Part shown: piece after piece, positions 24,520 to 33,579 of the stretch
Numbering within the stretch: the first letter of the stretch is position 1
How the letters are laid out: the number at the start of each line of letters is the position of its first letter
DNA from: Anabaena minutissima FACHB-250
GTDB taxonomy: Bacteria > Cyanobacteriota > Cyanobacteriia > Cyanobacteriales > Nostocaceae
Length of the DNA stretch: 64,000 nt
Direction of reading: 5' to 3'
Assembly: GCF_014697125.1 (NCBI RefSeq)
Contig: NZ_JACJRG010000004.1
Location: 62,001 to 126,000 of the forward strand
Notes under the pieces: generated by a model
Told to the model about the DNA's origin: nothing
What the model saw: the letters and a program-made list of their open reading frames with translations, nothing else
The model's database searches: none
Made by a program: the position numbers and the translations under genes

Positions 24520-26856
24520 GTGGATAGACTCTATTGGCTTGACCAAATTAAACTGCAAGACCGCACCAAGGTAGGTGATAAAGCGTTTTACTTGAGTAGA
24601 CTCAGACAGCGTGGCTACCCGGTTGTCCCTGGTTTTGTAGTTCCAGAAGAATTGCTGCGGCTATTTTTAGAAACTCTCAACACATCAGAGTCACTAGTCG
24701 CTAACTTACCCAATTCTTCTTTGCACTTGGATGTAGGTAACTGGCGGCAACTTCAGCAAGTGGCTAGTCGTTTACGTCAGGAAATTATTAATGCAAATGT
24801 ACCGCAAGAATGGGTGAGTACCATTTTTACATCAGCAAAAGAATGGCAAGCTGAGTATTTAATATTACGCCCAACCCTAGCAACGCCGAAGTTGAGGAAT
24901 ACTGGCGGATTGCTGGAGTCAAGTTTTTGCCCCTGTGATGAAGTGGCGATCGCTTCCTCCCTAAAAAATATCTGGAGTCAACTATTTCGCGCCAAAAGCC
25001 TACTATATTGGCGACGCATGGGAATTAACCTGCAACAAGTTAATTTAGGAATTCTCATCCAACCGGTCAGAAATGCGATCGCTAGCGGTTTACTGAAGGT
25101 GAATGCTACCGGATGGATCATCCAAGCAACTTGGGGGTTAGGAAATGCGATCGCTCAAGGTGAAGTTTTGCCAGATACCTACTACATTCAACAAGAAACA
25201 GGTGTGATTTTAGAAAGGCATTTGGGTAACAAAATTCTGGCTTATCACCTGAATCACGATCAGCCAGTCTTGACCATCGATCACAGTATCCCCAATGTCT
25301 ATTTAGTTGAGGAAGCCCAACAACAAGAATACGCTTTACAAGAAGAATTACTTCAACAAGTAATAACCCTAGGGCATCAGCTTGTCAGTGAGTTAGGTAA
25401 AAACTTTACCATTGAGTGGACAATTACAGAAGAAAACTCAGTTCCCCGTCTTTACATCACCCAAGTTAGCACCCCCAAATCAGCAATTCCTAATTTACAG
25501 TTCATTAAAGGTGTAGGTGCAGCTGGGGGACGGGTAACAGCAAATGCTCATGTAGTAGCCAATCCCCAATTAAAACCAGCACAATTACCCAAAAAAGTAA
25601 TTTTAGTAGTACCAAAAATTACGGCTGATTGGTTGCCACTGATGGAACAGGTCGTAGGTTTGGTGACAGCAGAGGGAGGTATGACTAGTCATGCAGCGAT
25701 TTTGGCTAGAGAATTGGGCATTCCCGCCGTAGTCAATGCAGCAGATGCAACAGTGATTATTCACAATGGAGAACGTCTACTTGTGGATGGCGATCGCGGC
25801 GAAGTGTATCGTCTGCGGGATGATGAAGTCAGCGAGGGGGAAACTCAAAAGCTAAAGACACCCCTACAACCCCTGACACCCTCACCTCAAACTGTTGTTA
25901 CTTCCCACTTACCAATGATTGCTACCCAACTGTTGGTTAATCTCAGCCAAACTAGTTTAATAGAGCAAGTACAAAAGTTACCTGTGGATGGCGTGGGATT
26001 ATTACGCTCAGAACTCATGCTAGTCTCACTCCTCAAGGGTGAACATCCCCATCTTTGGGTAATAGAAGGGCGGCAATCAGAATTATTAGCATATTTGACT
26101 GAACAAATTACCCAATTCGCCCGTGCTTTTGCCCCCAGACCAGTTTTTTATCGCTCCTTAGATTGGCGATCGCACGAATTATCATCAACTAATTTACCAT
26201 CTACACAGCAATCCGTTTTAGGCGATCGCGGGACATTTAGCTATGTCCAAAATTCCGCCGTTTTTGATTTAGAGTTGACTGCCATAGCCAATGTCCAAAA
26301 AGCCGGCTATGGCAATATTCACCTGATTTTACCCTTTGTTCGCAGTGTCGCTGAGTTTAGTTACTGTAAACAAAAAGTTGAGCAAATCGGCCTCACCCAA
26401 GTACCCCAGTTTCAATTGTGGATCATGGCTGAAGTCCCCAGCGTCTTGTTTTTGCTCCCAGAATACATCAAAGCCGGAGTAGCTGGTATTTCCATTGGGA
26501 CAAATGACCTCACCCAATTATTGTTGGGAGTAGACCGCGAACAAGCACAATTAACCAGGGTATTAAATGAACGTCATCCGGCGGTGATGGCGGCAATTTC
26601 GCAACTTATCCAAATGTCACTAGATGCGGGTATACCTTGTTCTATCTGCGGTCAAGCACCAGCCATCTATCCAGAAATGATTGATCAACTGGTACAGTTG
26701 GGGATTACTTCTATTTCCGTAGAACCGGAAGCAGTAGAGCGGACATATCAAGCGATCGCTCGTGCTGAACAACGTTTAATATTAGCAACAGCACGTCAAG
26801 TTGCTTCCCTACGGGACGCTACGCGAACTCTCCAATTCAAAATTAAAGACAATTAG
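24520..26856 (+). CDS. PEP-synthase-like protein with degenerate ATP-binding half
   Basis: 778 residues from GTG 24520; a stop codon lies directly upstream in frame. Three parts: N-terminal PPDK-type ATP-grasp (1-320), swivelling phospho-His domain (about 335-440; EGGMTSHAAILARELGIP with the catalytic His), and a C-terminal PEP/pyruvate TIM barrel (about 480-760; GVGLLRSE, YRSLDWRS, ISIGTNDLTQLLLGVDR, CSICGQAP with the catalytic Cys). The two C-terminal domains look active. In the ATP-grasp, the usual RSSATAED loop reads LRPTLATPKLRNTGG and the usual QARPE end reads TQVSTPK, so key phosphate-binding residues are missing. It may be a paralogue with altered or no kinase activity. The last dozen residues (SLRDATRTL) are encoded by a dispersed repeat. 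Confidence 0.8.
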   Translation: MDRLYWLDQIKLQDRTKVGDKAFYLSRLRQRGYPVVPGFVVPEELLRLFLETLNTSESLVANLPNSSLHLDVGNWRQLQQVASRLRQEIINANVPQEWVSTIFTSAKEWQAEYLILRPTLATPKLRNTGGLLESSFCPCDEVAIASSLKNIWSQLFRAKSLLYWRRMGINLQQVNLGILIQPVRNAIASGLLKVNATGWIIQATWGLGNAIAQGEVLPDTYYIQQETGVILERHLGNKILAYHLNHDQPVLTIDHSIPNVYLVEEAQQQEYALQEELLQQVITLGHQLVSELGKNFTIEWTITEENSVPRLYITQVSTPKSAIPNLQFIKGVGAAGGRVTANAHVVANPQLKPAQLPKKVILVVPKITADWLPLMEQVVGLVTAEGGMTSHAAILARELGIPAVVNAADATVIIHNGERLLVDGDRGEVYRLRDDEVSEGETQKLKTPLQPLTPSPQTVVTSHLPMIATQLLVNLSQTSLIEQVQKLPVDGVGLLRSELMLVSLLKGEHPHLWVIEGRQSELLAYLTEQITQFARAFAPRPVFYRSLDWRSHELSSTNLPSTQQSVLGDRGTFSYVQNSAVFDLELTAIANVQKAGYGNIHLILPFVRSVAEFSYCKQKVEQIGLTQVPQFQLWIMAEVPSVLFLLPEYIKAGVAGISIGTNDLTQLLLGVDREQAQLTRVLNERHPAVMAAISQLIQMSLDAGIPCSICGQAPAIYPEMIDQLVQLGITSISVEPEAVERTYQAIARAEQRLILATARQVASLRDATRTLQFKIKDN
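26801..26826. repeat. Dispersed repeat inside the 3' end of the PEP-synthase-like gene
   Basis: The bases TTGCTTCCCTACGGGACGCT and the ACGCGAAC that follow form the imperfect palindrome seen many times between Nostoc genes. Here it lies within the coding region and encodes ASLRDATR. Confidence 0.6.
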
Positions 26857-26864
26857 TGGAAGCT

Positions 26865-28037
26865 TCAATATCGGAAAATCGCTGCTACTAGCTGATTATT
26901 TGGCATTTCTTCTGGCTCAACTGTGTAAACTTGTCCACCGTTTAAGAAGGTGTAAACAGCAGCAAAATCTAACATATCCTCATCATCTGGCTGAGGTTCG
27001 GGGTGTAAGTCTACAGTCATGGTATCGGGGTCAAACTTACCCCAAACTTGTTGTCCTAGAGAGACAAACAAAGTGTCAACCTTTTGATAATAGGCGGCTG
27101 GGACGATTTCTTTGATGTCACCAGAGGCTTGAGCAACATTTTCTCCAGCTAGTTGTTCATAAAGTGCGATCGCCTCCTGCTGTTTTTGTTGCGCTAACGG
27201 TGACACAATTGGCCAAGCTTGATGGTGTAACTCTTCCAGGTTTGTCACTTCGTGATTACCAGTTATTCCCTCTTCCAGCAAATGGGGATAGGTATTCGCC
27301 TCCTGATAAAGTGGGTGAAGATACTCAACCCCTGCCACAATTAAAGGTGCTTGTTTGTCCCGTAGTTTGTCATGTAATGCCTGATCAACGGCATAGCAAA
27401 ATTGTAAAATGCCAGCTTGATGTCTATCCTGCTCTGGACTTCCTTCCCCGTGAAATTGACCAGGGTGCTGAAAAGGATTAGCCGTTCCTCCTCTTGATGT
27501 AGCAATTCGGTGCTGTACGCCTTTTTCTGAGTTATCCTGCATGAGCAGCACTTCTTCTAAATTTTTGGGCATATTTTCTACTTCCACTTCTTTCATGTCA
27601 TAGTAGTCGCCCTCAAAGAAGCGGACATCTTGTTGACTCAAAGTCAGGAGGTAAAATTGGCGATCGCTATTAATTAAATGCAGTAATGGCTTGAGGTGAA
27701 ATTTATTACCCACAACTACTAACTCTGGCAACTCAATTGGTAAACAATAATACCGAAATATTTCTGGGGAAATAAAGATGGCTAATCCCTGGTCTTGGTG
27801 TCCCCAAAAATCATTCTGATCCAGTTCCATTGCAGGTTGCAGAAAGTTTATCGCTGCGGTAGAACGCATTCCTATTGCTTCTAAACGTTCTTGAGCTTCA
27901 CGGATGACATTTTTAAATCGAATGGGATTTTGTCTGATCTCTGCACCTAATTTTTGCATCGGTATGTACAGAGAGACGCAAGGTGTCTGGGAATTATCAA
28001 CAAGAGTTTTTAATTCATCAATAGATAGTAGCGTCAT
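26865..28037 (-). CDS. Bacterial archaeo-eukaryotic release factor (baeRF)-family protein
   Basis: 390 residues from ATG 28037. The start TPCVSLYIPMQ and the following domain of the type NRFKNVIREAQERL, the middle FYLLTLSQQDVRFFEGD and the C-terminal PLIVAGVEYLHPLYQE match the baeRF group, distant relatives of eRF1 and Dom34/pelota. A role at stalled ribosomes has been proposed for the superfamily, with no direct proof for this member. The linker at about 180-215 is rich in Gly, His and Gln, the place where eRF1 would carry its GGQ loop; here I see SRGGTANPFQHPGQFHGEG, without GGQ. It converges on the PEP-synthase-like gene with 8 bases between stops. Confidence 0.65.
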   Translation of the reverse strand: MTLLSIDELKTLVDNSQTPCVSLYIPMQKLGAEIRQNPIRFKNVIREAQERLEAIGMRSTAAINFLQPAMELDQNDFWGHQDQGLAIFISPEIFRYYCLPIELPELVVVGNKFHLKPLLHLINSDRQFYLLTLSQQDVRFFEGDYYDMKEVEVENMPKNLEEVLLMQDNSEKGVQHRIATSRGGTANPFQHPGQFHGEGSPEQDRHQAGILQFCYAVDQALHDKLRDKQAPLIVAGVEYLHPLYQEANTYPHLLEEGITGNHEVTNLEELHHQAWPIVSPLAQQKQQEAIALYEQLAGENVAQASGDIKEIVPAAYYQKVDTLFVSLGQQVWGKFDPDTMTVDLHPEPQPDDEDMLDFAAVYTFLNGGQVYTVEPEEMPNNQLVAAIFRY

Positions 28038-28310
28038 ATTATTGAATTCCTATCTTCATGAAATAAAATTAAATTGTGTACTTTTATTTCAAGTCATCAT
28101 TGAGAAAAAATCATCTTTCTTTTGATAAGAATTGAACTATATATACACCTTTCCTAAGTAAGATAAATCTCCTCATATTTCTATTAGATTGGTGAAAATG
28201 AGAATAAAAATATAAGATTATAATAATTTTTCTCTCTACACCACACTATGTGCTTATTATAGTTGTCAACAAAATACTTCAAGTAAAAACTTGCACCATC
28301 AAAAATCAGC

Positions 28311-29108
28311 ATGGATGCTTCCGAGCTATTAGAAACAATCACACTCCTAATTGAGCAAGCCGAACAAGGGGAAATAGATCCTTGGGATGTCCAAGTAATT
28401 GAGGTGATTGACCGTTATTTGGAACTGATGACACCAAAGACAACAGCTAGAGGGTACGAAGCTGACTTGTCTCAATCTGGACAGGCTTTTTTATCGGCAT
28501 CAATGCTCGTTCTATTCAAAGCAAATACTTTGATGCAATTGTCAACAGCAGCCGTTGAACTAGAAGCTGTAATAGATGATACCTTATTAGATAGTGAAAA
28601 CGGACTATTGCATCAAGGTCATCGTTTACAGTTAGAGCGACATTTGCGCCGTCGTCCATCTGCAATGCCGCCACCAAAACGCCGCGTGACACTGCAAGAG
28701 TTAATCGAGCAACTGCAAATCATGGCGAACCAGCTCAAGCTGGTGCAGAAAGTTAGTAAACCCATCCGTGCCAAACGCCAACCCAGCGTCAAAAGTATGC
28801 GTGAGGCACTGGAGTTAGCGCACCAAGAAAATTTAACGGAGGTAGCTGGTGAATTAGAACAAGTGTTGCTCTCTTCCGCACAAGAGTTACTTTTAGAGCA
28901 AAATTACTTAGATTTAGAACAACTAGTACAATTGTGGACTCAGACCAAGCCAGCACCTCAAAATAGCTCGCACCATGAATCAGAAAATAGCCATTTAGTT
29001 AGTGTTTTCTGGGCTTTACTGCTGCTATCGGCTCAATCCAAAGTAGAGCTGTTTCAGGAAGAGTTTTACCAAGATATTAAAATTAGGTTAATTACAGATC
29101 ACAGCTAA
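28311..29108 (+). CDS. scpA: Segregation and condensation protein A
   Basis: 265 residues. The N-terminal LIEQAEQGEIDPWDVQVIEVIDRY (split over about 12-35) is the ScpA signature that binds the SMC neck, and a C-terminal winged-helix region (about 175-265) would bind the SMC head. The FLSASMLVLFKANTLM helix follows the N-domain. ScpA is the kleisin that joins SMC and ScpB into the condensin ring for chromosome compaction. scpB and smc are not in this window. The upstream 273 bases are AT-rich and hold nothing else. Confidence 0.9.
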   Translation: MDASELLETITLLIEQAEQGEIDPWDVQVIEVIDRYLELMTPKTTARGYEADLSQSGQAFLSASMLVLFKANTLMQLSTAAVELEAVIDDTLLDSENGLLHQGHRLQLERHLRRRPSAMPPPKRRVTLQELIEQLQIMANQLKLVQKVSKPIRAKRQPSVKSMREALELAHQENLTEVAGELEQVLLSSAQELLLEQNYLDLEQLVQLWTQTKPAPQNSSHHESENSHLVSVFWALLLLSAQSKVELFQEEFYQDIKIRLITDHS

Positions 29109-29501
29109 GGGAACACCAAAAAATAAATTATTCCTAAATTGGCTGTTATTAGGGTGCGTCAGTACGAATAATTTCTTGGTATTTCCAGGTTTTCTCTGAC
29201 TGACGCACCCTACATAGGGGATATTTTTTAATTTGGACTAACACCTGTCACTCTTGGGAGTAGCCATTGAAATTCCGGGAATCTACAGACGACGGCTTCA
29301 GTCAAAGCTAAAATCCGATTATCTTAAAAAGGTAAGCGATCGCTTGTCATTTGTCCGTACCTCTGCTTGCATTAATCAGTAGATTCCTGTTATCCCTGTT
29401 GACAGAGGTTAATCAACGGTTACTTAGAGCAGACATAAAAACTGATGATTAAGTATCATTCAATGAAAGTAAACTGGCTGGTGGTTGAGGAATAAATTTT
29501 T
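29109..29501. other. Intergenic region holding a MITE-like inverted repeat
   Basis: A 393-base gap. It contains perfect 14-bp inverted ends TAGGGTGCGTCAGT (29150-29163) and ACTGACGCACCCTA (29199-29212), a 63-base element of a type scattered in cyanobacterial genomes. The rest, up to the nucleotidyltransferase gene, presumably holds its promoter; I see no ORF. Confidence 0.7.
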
Positions 29502-30671
29502 ATGAAAGCGATGATTCTCGCAGCAGGTAAAGGTACTCGTGTCCGTCCGATTACCTATACGATTCCCAAACCGATGATTCCCATCCTGCAAAAGCCAGTG
29601 ATGGAATTTTTACTGGAACTTCTCCGCCAACATGGATTTGACCAGATTATGGTCAACGTCAGCCATTTGGCAGAGGAAATCGAAAACTATTTCCGTGATG
29701 GTCAACGGTTCGGCGTAGAGATTGCCTATTCTTTTGAAGGGAAAATCGATGACGACGGTAAGCTGGTAGGGGAAGCTATTGGTTCGGCGGGAGGGATGCG
29801 CCGCATCCAAGATTTTTCGCCATTTTTCGATGACACCTTTGTAGTTTTGTGCGGTGACGCTTTAATTGACCTAGATTTGACTGAAGCTGTTAAGTGGCAT
29901 AAATCCAAAGGATCAATTGCGACTATCATCACCAAATCTGTTCCCAAAGAGGAAGTTCCTAGTTACGGTGTCGTAGTTACTGATGAAGATAGCCGGATCA
30001 AAGCCTTCCAAGAAAAACCCTCGGTAGAGGAGGCACTTAGCACCAATATCAACACAGGTATTTACATTTTTGAACCAGAAGTATTTAAATACATACCTTC
30101 TGGGGTTGAATATGACATTGGTGGTCAATTATTTCCCAAACTAGTAGAAATCGGTGCGCCCTTTTATGCCATTCCTATGGATTTTGAATGGGTGGATATT
30201 GGTAAAGTTCCAGACTACTGGCGGGCAATTCGTGGGGTTTTATCAGGTGAAATCAAAAATGTGCAAATCCCTGGTCACGAAGTTGCTCCTGGTATCTACA
30301 CTGGTTTAAATGTGGCTGTGAATTGGGACAAGGTAGATATCACAGGCCCTGTTTATATTGGTGGCATGACCAGAATAGAAGATGGTGCAAAAATCGTTGG
30401 CCCGGCGATGATTGGCCCCAACTGTTGGATATGCAGTGGCGCAACAGTCGATAATAGCGTCATCTTTGAATGGTCACGCTTGGGTGCTGGAGTGAGATTG
30501 GTTGATAAGTTGGTGTTTGGGCGTTACTGCGTAGATAAAACCGGATCAGCTATTGATGTGCAAGCCGCTTCTCTAGATTGGTTGATTACCGATGCACGAC
30601 AGGCACCACCAGAACACACTCCCGTAGAACGCCAAGCGATTGAGGAGTTGCTGGGAACAAATGTGAGTTAG
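29502..30671 (+). CDS. NDP-sugar pyrophosphorylase (mannose-1-phosphate guanylyltransferase-like)
   Basis: 389 residues. The N-terminal nucleotidyltransferase has MILAAGKGTRVRPIT (about 3-17), IPKPMIPI, and GDALIDLDL (metal Asp, about 112). From about residue 255 a left-handed beta-helix of hexapeptide-type repeats follows (VYIGGMTRIEDGAKIVGPAMIG). It would make a nucleotide sugar (GDP-mannose or similar) for polysaccharides. Cyanobacteria also have an 840-residue form fused to a phosphomannomutase; this one stops before that domain, while a separate mutase gene stands at 58223. The exact sugar is not certain. Confidence 0.85.
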   Translation: MKAMILAAGKGTRVRPITYTIPKPMIPILQKPVMEFLLELLRQHGFDQIMVNVSHLAEEIENYFRDGQRFGVEIAYSFEGKIDDDGKLVGEAIGSAGGMRRIQDFSPFFDDTFVVLCGDALIDLDLTEAVKWHKSKGSIATIITKSVPKEEVPSYGVVVTDEDSRIKAFQEKPSVEEALSTNINTGIYIFEPEVFKYIPSGVEYDIGGQLFPKLVEIGAPFYAIPMDFEWVDIGKVPDYWRAIRGVLSGEIKNVQIPGHEVAPGIYTGLNVAVNWDKVDITGPVYIGGMTRIEDGAKIVGPAMIGPNCWICSGATVDNSVIFEWSRLGAGVRLVDKLVFGRYCVDKTGSAIDVQAASLDWLITDARQAPPEHTPVERQAIEELLGTNVS

Positions 30672-30684
30672 GAAATGGGGAATG

Positions 30685-30755
30685 GGGACAAACCAATTCA
30701 AAATTCAAGGATTTTTGACTTTTGACTTTTGACTTTTTTCTGCCCCAATCCCCAA
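30685..30755. repeat. STRR-rich block between nucleotidyltransferase and speA
   Basis: G-rich start, then GACAAACCAATTCAAAATTC, three or four TTTTGAC heptamers, TTTTTTCTGCCCC and CCCAATCC. It is near-identical over 60 bases to the block before recF. It separates two convergent genes. Confidence 0.75.
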
Positions 30756-30757
30756 TC

Positions 30758-32770
30758 CTAGCTATTCAGATATGTATATCTTCTGAGACTTTGCTCATAG
30801 GTTTGCAATAGTCTTTGAGATTCAGCTAGAGTAATGCGCTTTTCTTCTAAGGCTTTTTCACAACGCTGGCGGATGTTTTCTACCAAATCCTCGGAGTCAT
30901 ACTGCACGTAGCCAACTACTTCACTCATGGTGTCGCCTTTGACTACGTGTTCAATTTGGTAGCCTTTGGGGGTCAATTGAATATGAACTGCGTTGGTGTC
31001 GCCAAAGAGGTTGTGTAAATTGCCCATGATTTCTTGGTAAGCTCCATTGAGGAACATTCCCAGATAGTAGGGTTCTCCTGGTTGGAAAGTGTGCAACTCT
31101 AAAACTGATTTGACATCACGCAAGTCAATAAAGCGGTCGATTTTACCGTCGCTATCACAGGTGAGGTCTGCTAGAATTCCTCGCCTTTTTGGTTCTTCAT
31201 CTAGGCGATGGATTGGCATAATTGGGAATAGCTGATCGATCGCCCAGCAATCTGGTGCTGATTGAAACACTGACAGATTGATATAGTAGATGGAAGCCAT
31301 GATTTTTTCTAGGTCTTCCAGTTCGTCTGGTACGTAATCATGCTGTCTGATGATGTTCAAAATTTTCTGACAACAAGCCCAGTATAGGCGTTCGGCTTTG
31401 GCTCGTTCTCTGAGGCGCAAAATTCCCAAATTGAAGCGGCTGATAGCTTCTTCTTTGAATTGGGTTGCGTCGTGATAGAACTCTTGATAGTTCTCTTTGT
31501 TAATTGATTGGTAGGTTTCCCACAGATAGTTAATCACTGGGGATTCACCTTCCTGAAACGGTTCTGGTAAATCGAGAGGGACATCGCTGGTACTGAGAAC
31601 ATCAAAAATTAGTACCGATTGATGGGAAGCGATCGCTCGACCACTTTCACTGAGCAATGTAGGTACAGGTATCTGACGTTCTGCACAGGTATCTTTTAAC
31701 TCTGCTACGATGTCGTTAGCATAGTTCTGCATATTGTAGTTTTTCGAGGCGTAGAAGTTGGTCTGAGAACCGTCATAATCTACACCCAAGCCACCACCAA
31801 CATCAAGATATTTCATATCTGCACCCTGATCTGCTAGTTCCACGTAAATGCGGCTAGCTTCTTGGATGGCATCTTTAATCACGTTAATGGCGGAAATTTG
31901 CGAGCCGATATGGAAGTGCAATAACTGCAAAGAACCGAGTAAATCCGCATCACGCAACTTGTCAACCGCTTGGATAATTTCGGGAATCGTCAGCCCAAAC
32001 TTAGCGCGATCGCCTGTAGATGTACCCCAGCGTCCCATCCCTTGGGTGCTTAATTTGGCGCGTACACCCAAAATTGGTTTAATTCCCAATTGGTTGCTAG
32101 CAGCAATCACCAAATCGACCTCTTCCACCTGTTCTAAGACAATAATGGGGGTCTGCCCTAGTCGTTGGGACAACATTGCTGTTTCGATGTATTCCCGGTC
32201 TTTGTAGCCGTTGCAAACGAGCAATGCGCCTGGGGTATCCAATAAAGCTAAGGCAATCATCAATTCTGGTTTAGAGCCTGCTTCTAAACCAAACTGATGG
32301 GGTTTGCCAAATCTGACTAAATCTTCGATCAAATGACGTTGCTGATTACACTTGACAGGAAACACGCCACGATATACTCCAGGGTAATTATAACGGGCGA
32401 TCGCTTTCGCAAAACAAGCATTTAACCGTTCAATCCGGTCTTCCAAAATATCTGAAAAGCGAATCAGTAGGGGAAGCCCCAAATTACGCTGTTTCAAGGC
32501 GTTGACGAGTTCAAATAAATCGAGAGAACCGCCGCGATCGCCTTTGGGAGAAACAGTCACATGACCAGCCGCATTAATCGAAAAATAAGGTTTTCCCCAA
32601 CCTTCAATCCGATATAAATCTTCGCTATCCTCAATTTTCCAAGCGCGAGATACATCTCCTGTACTTGGTGGTAACAGCTTTTTCTGTTTGTGACCTTTTC
32701 CTTCGAGTTTGTTGCCGTTGGAAGGTACTTTTACCACCTCATCCGATGTAGCAGTTGATTCAACACCCAT
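30758..32770 (-). CDS. speA: Biosynthetic arginine decarboxylase
   Basis: About 670 residues from ATG 32770, which has an AGAGG ribosome site 6 bases upstream; the frame extends to 32836. It is a PLP-dependent fold-III decarboxylase: VFPVKCNQQRHLIEDL with the PLP lysine, QLLHFHIGSQ, YLDVGGGLGVDYDGS, and SESGRAIASHQSVL. The C-terminal domain ends with TLAESQRLLQTYEQSLRRYTYL. It converts arginine to agmatine, the first step of polyamine synthesis and an arginine outlet in cyanobacteria. Length and motifs are normal. Confidence 0.94.
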   Translation of the reverse strand: MGVESTATSDEVVKVPSNGNKLEGKGHKQKKLLPPSTGDVSRAWKIEDSEDLYRIEGWGKPYFSINAAGHVTVSPKGDRGGSLDLFELVNALKQRNLGLPLLIRFSDILEDRIERLNACFAKAIARYNYPGVYRGVFPVKCNQQRHLIEDLVRFGKPHQFGLEAGSKPELMIALALLDTPGALLVCNGYKDREYIETAMLSQRLGQTPIIVLEQVEEVDLVIAASNQLGIKPILGVRAKLSTQGMGRWGTSTGDRAKFGLTIPEIIQAVDKLRDADLLGSLQLLHFHIGSQISAINVIKDAIQEASRIYVELADQGADMKYLDVGGGLGVDYDGSQTNFYASKNYNMQNYANDIVAELKDTCAERQIPVPTLLSESGRAIASHQSVLIFDVLSTSDVPLDLPEPFQEGESPVINYLWETYQSINKENYQEFYHDATQFKEEAISRFNLGILRLRERAKAERLYWACCQKILNIIRQHDYVPDELEDLEKIMASIYYINLSVFQSAPDCWAIDQLFPIMPIHRLDEEPKRRGILADLTCDSDGKIDRFIDLRDVKSVLELHTFQPGEPYYLGMFLNGAYQEIMGNLHNLFGDTNAVHIQLTPKGYQIEHVVKGDTMSEVVGYVQYDSEDLVENIRQRCEKALEEKRITLAESQRLLQTYEQSLRRYTYLNS

Positions 32771-32974
32771 GTCTGACCTCTGTGTTTCACCCACGAATAA
32801 ACAATTTAACGCATTCATTTCGCAACGTATATGCACTCAGAGATAATTTCTGAGATAAACTCTGATTGGTCAACGTCACTGGTCAATGGTCAATAGCAAA
32901 AACTTGTAGACTATGGACTTTTAACTCTTGACTCTTGACTAAATAAAAATTTTATTAAGTTTTGGGAGATAGCT

Positions 32975-33424
32975 TTGGAACGCACATTCTTAGCAATTAA
33001 GCCTGATGGCGTACAACGTGGACTGGTAGGCGAAATTATCCGTCGCTTTGAAACCAAAGGTTTTACCCTTGTTGGTTTGAAGTTTTTAAAAGTCAGTCAG
33101 GAATTGGCCCAAAAACACTATGATGTCCACCGCGAAAGACCATTTTTTCCCAGTTTAGTGGAATTTATCACTTCTGGCCCAGTGGTGGCAATGGTTTGGG
33201 AAGGCGATGGTGTGATTGCTGCTGCAAGAAAAATGATTGGTGCGACAAATCCCCTAACCTCAGAACCAGGAACAATTCGGGGCGATTTCGGGATTAATAT
33301 CGGTCGTAACCTGATTCACGGTTCTGATGCACCAGAAACTGCTGTCCGAGAAGTTAGCTTGTGGTTCACGGATGCAGAATTAGTCAATTGGCAACCTCAT
33401 TTAACACCTTGGTTGCACGAGTGA
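32975..33424 (+). CDS. ndk: Nucleoside diphosphate kinase
   Basis: 149 residues. The start is TTG at 32975, giving [16 protein letters not shown], with GGGAGA 6 bases before it; no in-frame ATG stands nearby, so this rare start codon is well supported. The active-site His lies at about 115 in [10 protein letters not shown]. The enzyme moves the gamma phosphate between nucleoside triphosphates and diphosphates through phospho-His. It is followed by STRR repeats and a long perfect inverted repeat before the convergent TerC gene. Confidence 0.96.
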   Translation: MERTFLAIKPDGVQRGLVGEIIRRFETKGFTLVGLKFLKVSQELAQKHYDVHRERPFFPSLVEFITSGPVVAMVWEGDGVIAAARKMIGATNPLTSEPGTIRGDFGINIGRNLIHGSDAPETAVREVSLWFTDAELVNWQPHLTPWLHE

Positions 33425-33522
33425 TTGAGTTATGAGTGCTGAGTTCTGAGTCGGGAGTCGGGAGTCGAGACAGAGAAAAACTTCTACCTTCTAGTCCCCA
33501 GCTTGTCAATGAGTGGATTTGC

Positions 33523-33562
33523 AATTTTAGATTTTAGATTGAATAATCTAAAATCTAAAATT
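33523..33562. terminator. 18-bp perfect inverted repeat of TTTTAGA heptamers
   Basis: AATTTTAGATTTTAGATT pairs perfectly with AATCTAAAATCTAAAATT around GAAT. Both arms are tandem TTTTAGA units, so the hairpin arose from an STRR in opposite orientations. It lies between convergent ndk and terC-like genes and may end both transcripts. Confidence 0.6.
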
Positions 33563-33579
33563 CCTACTCTCCAATTCCC

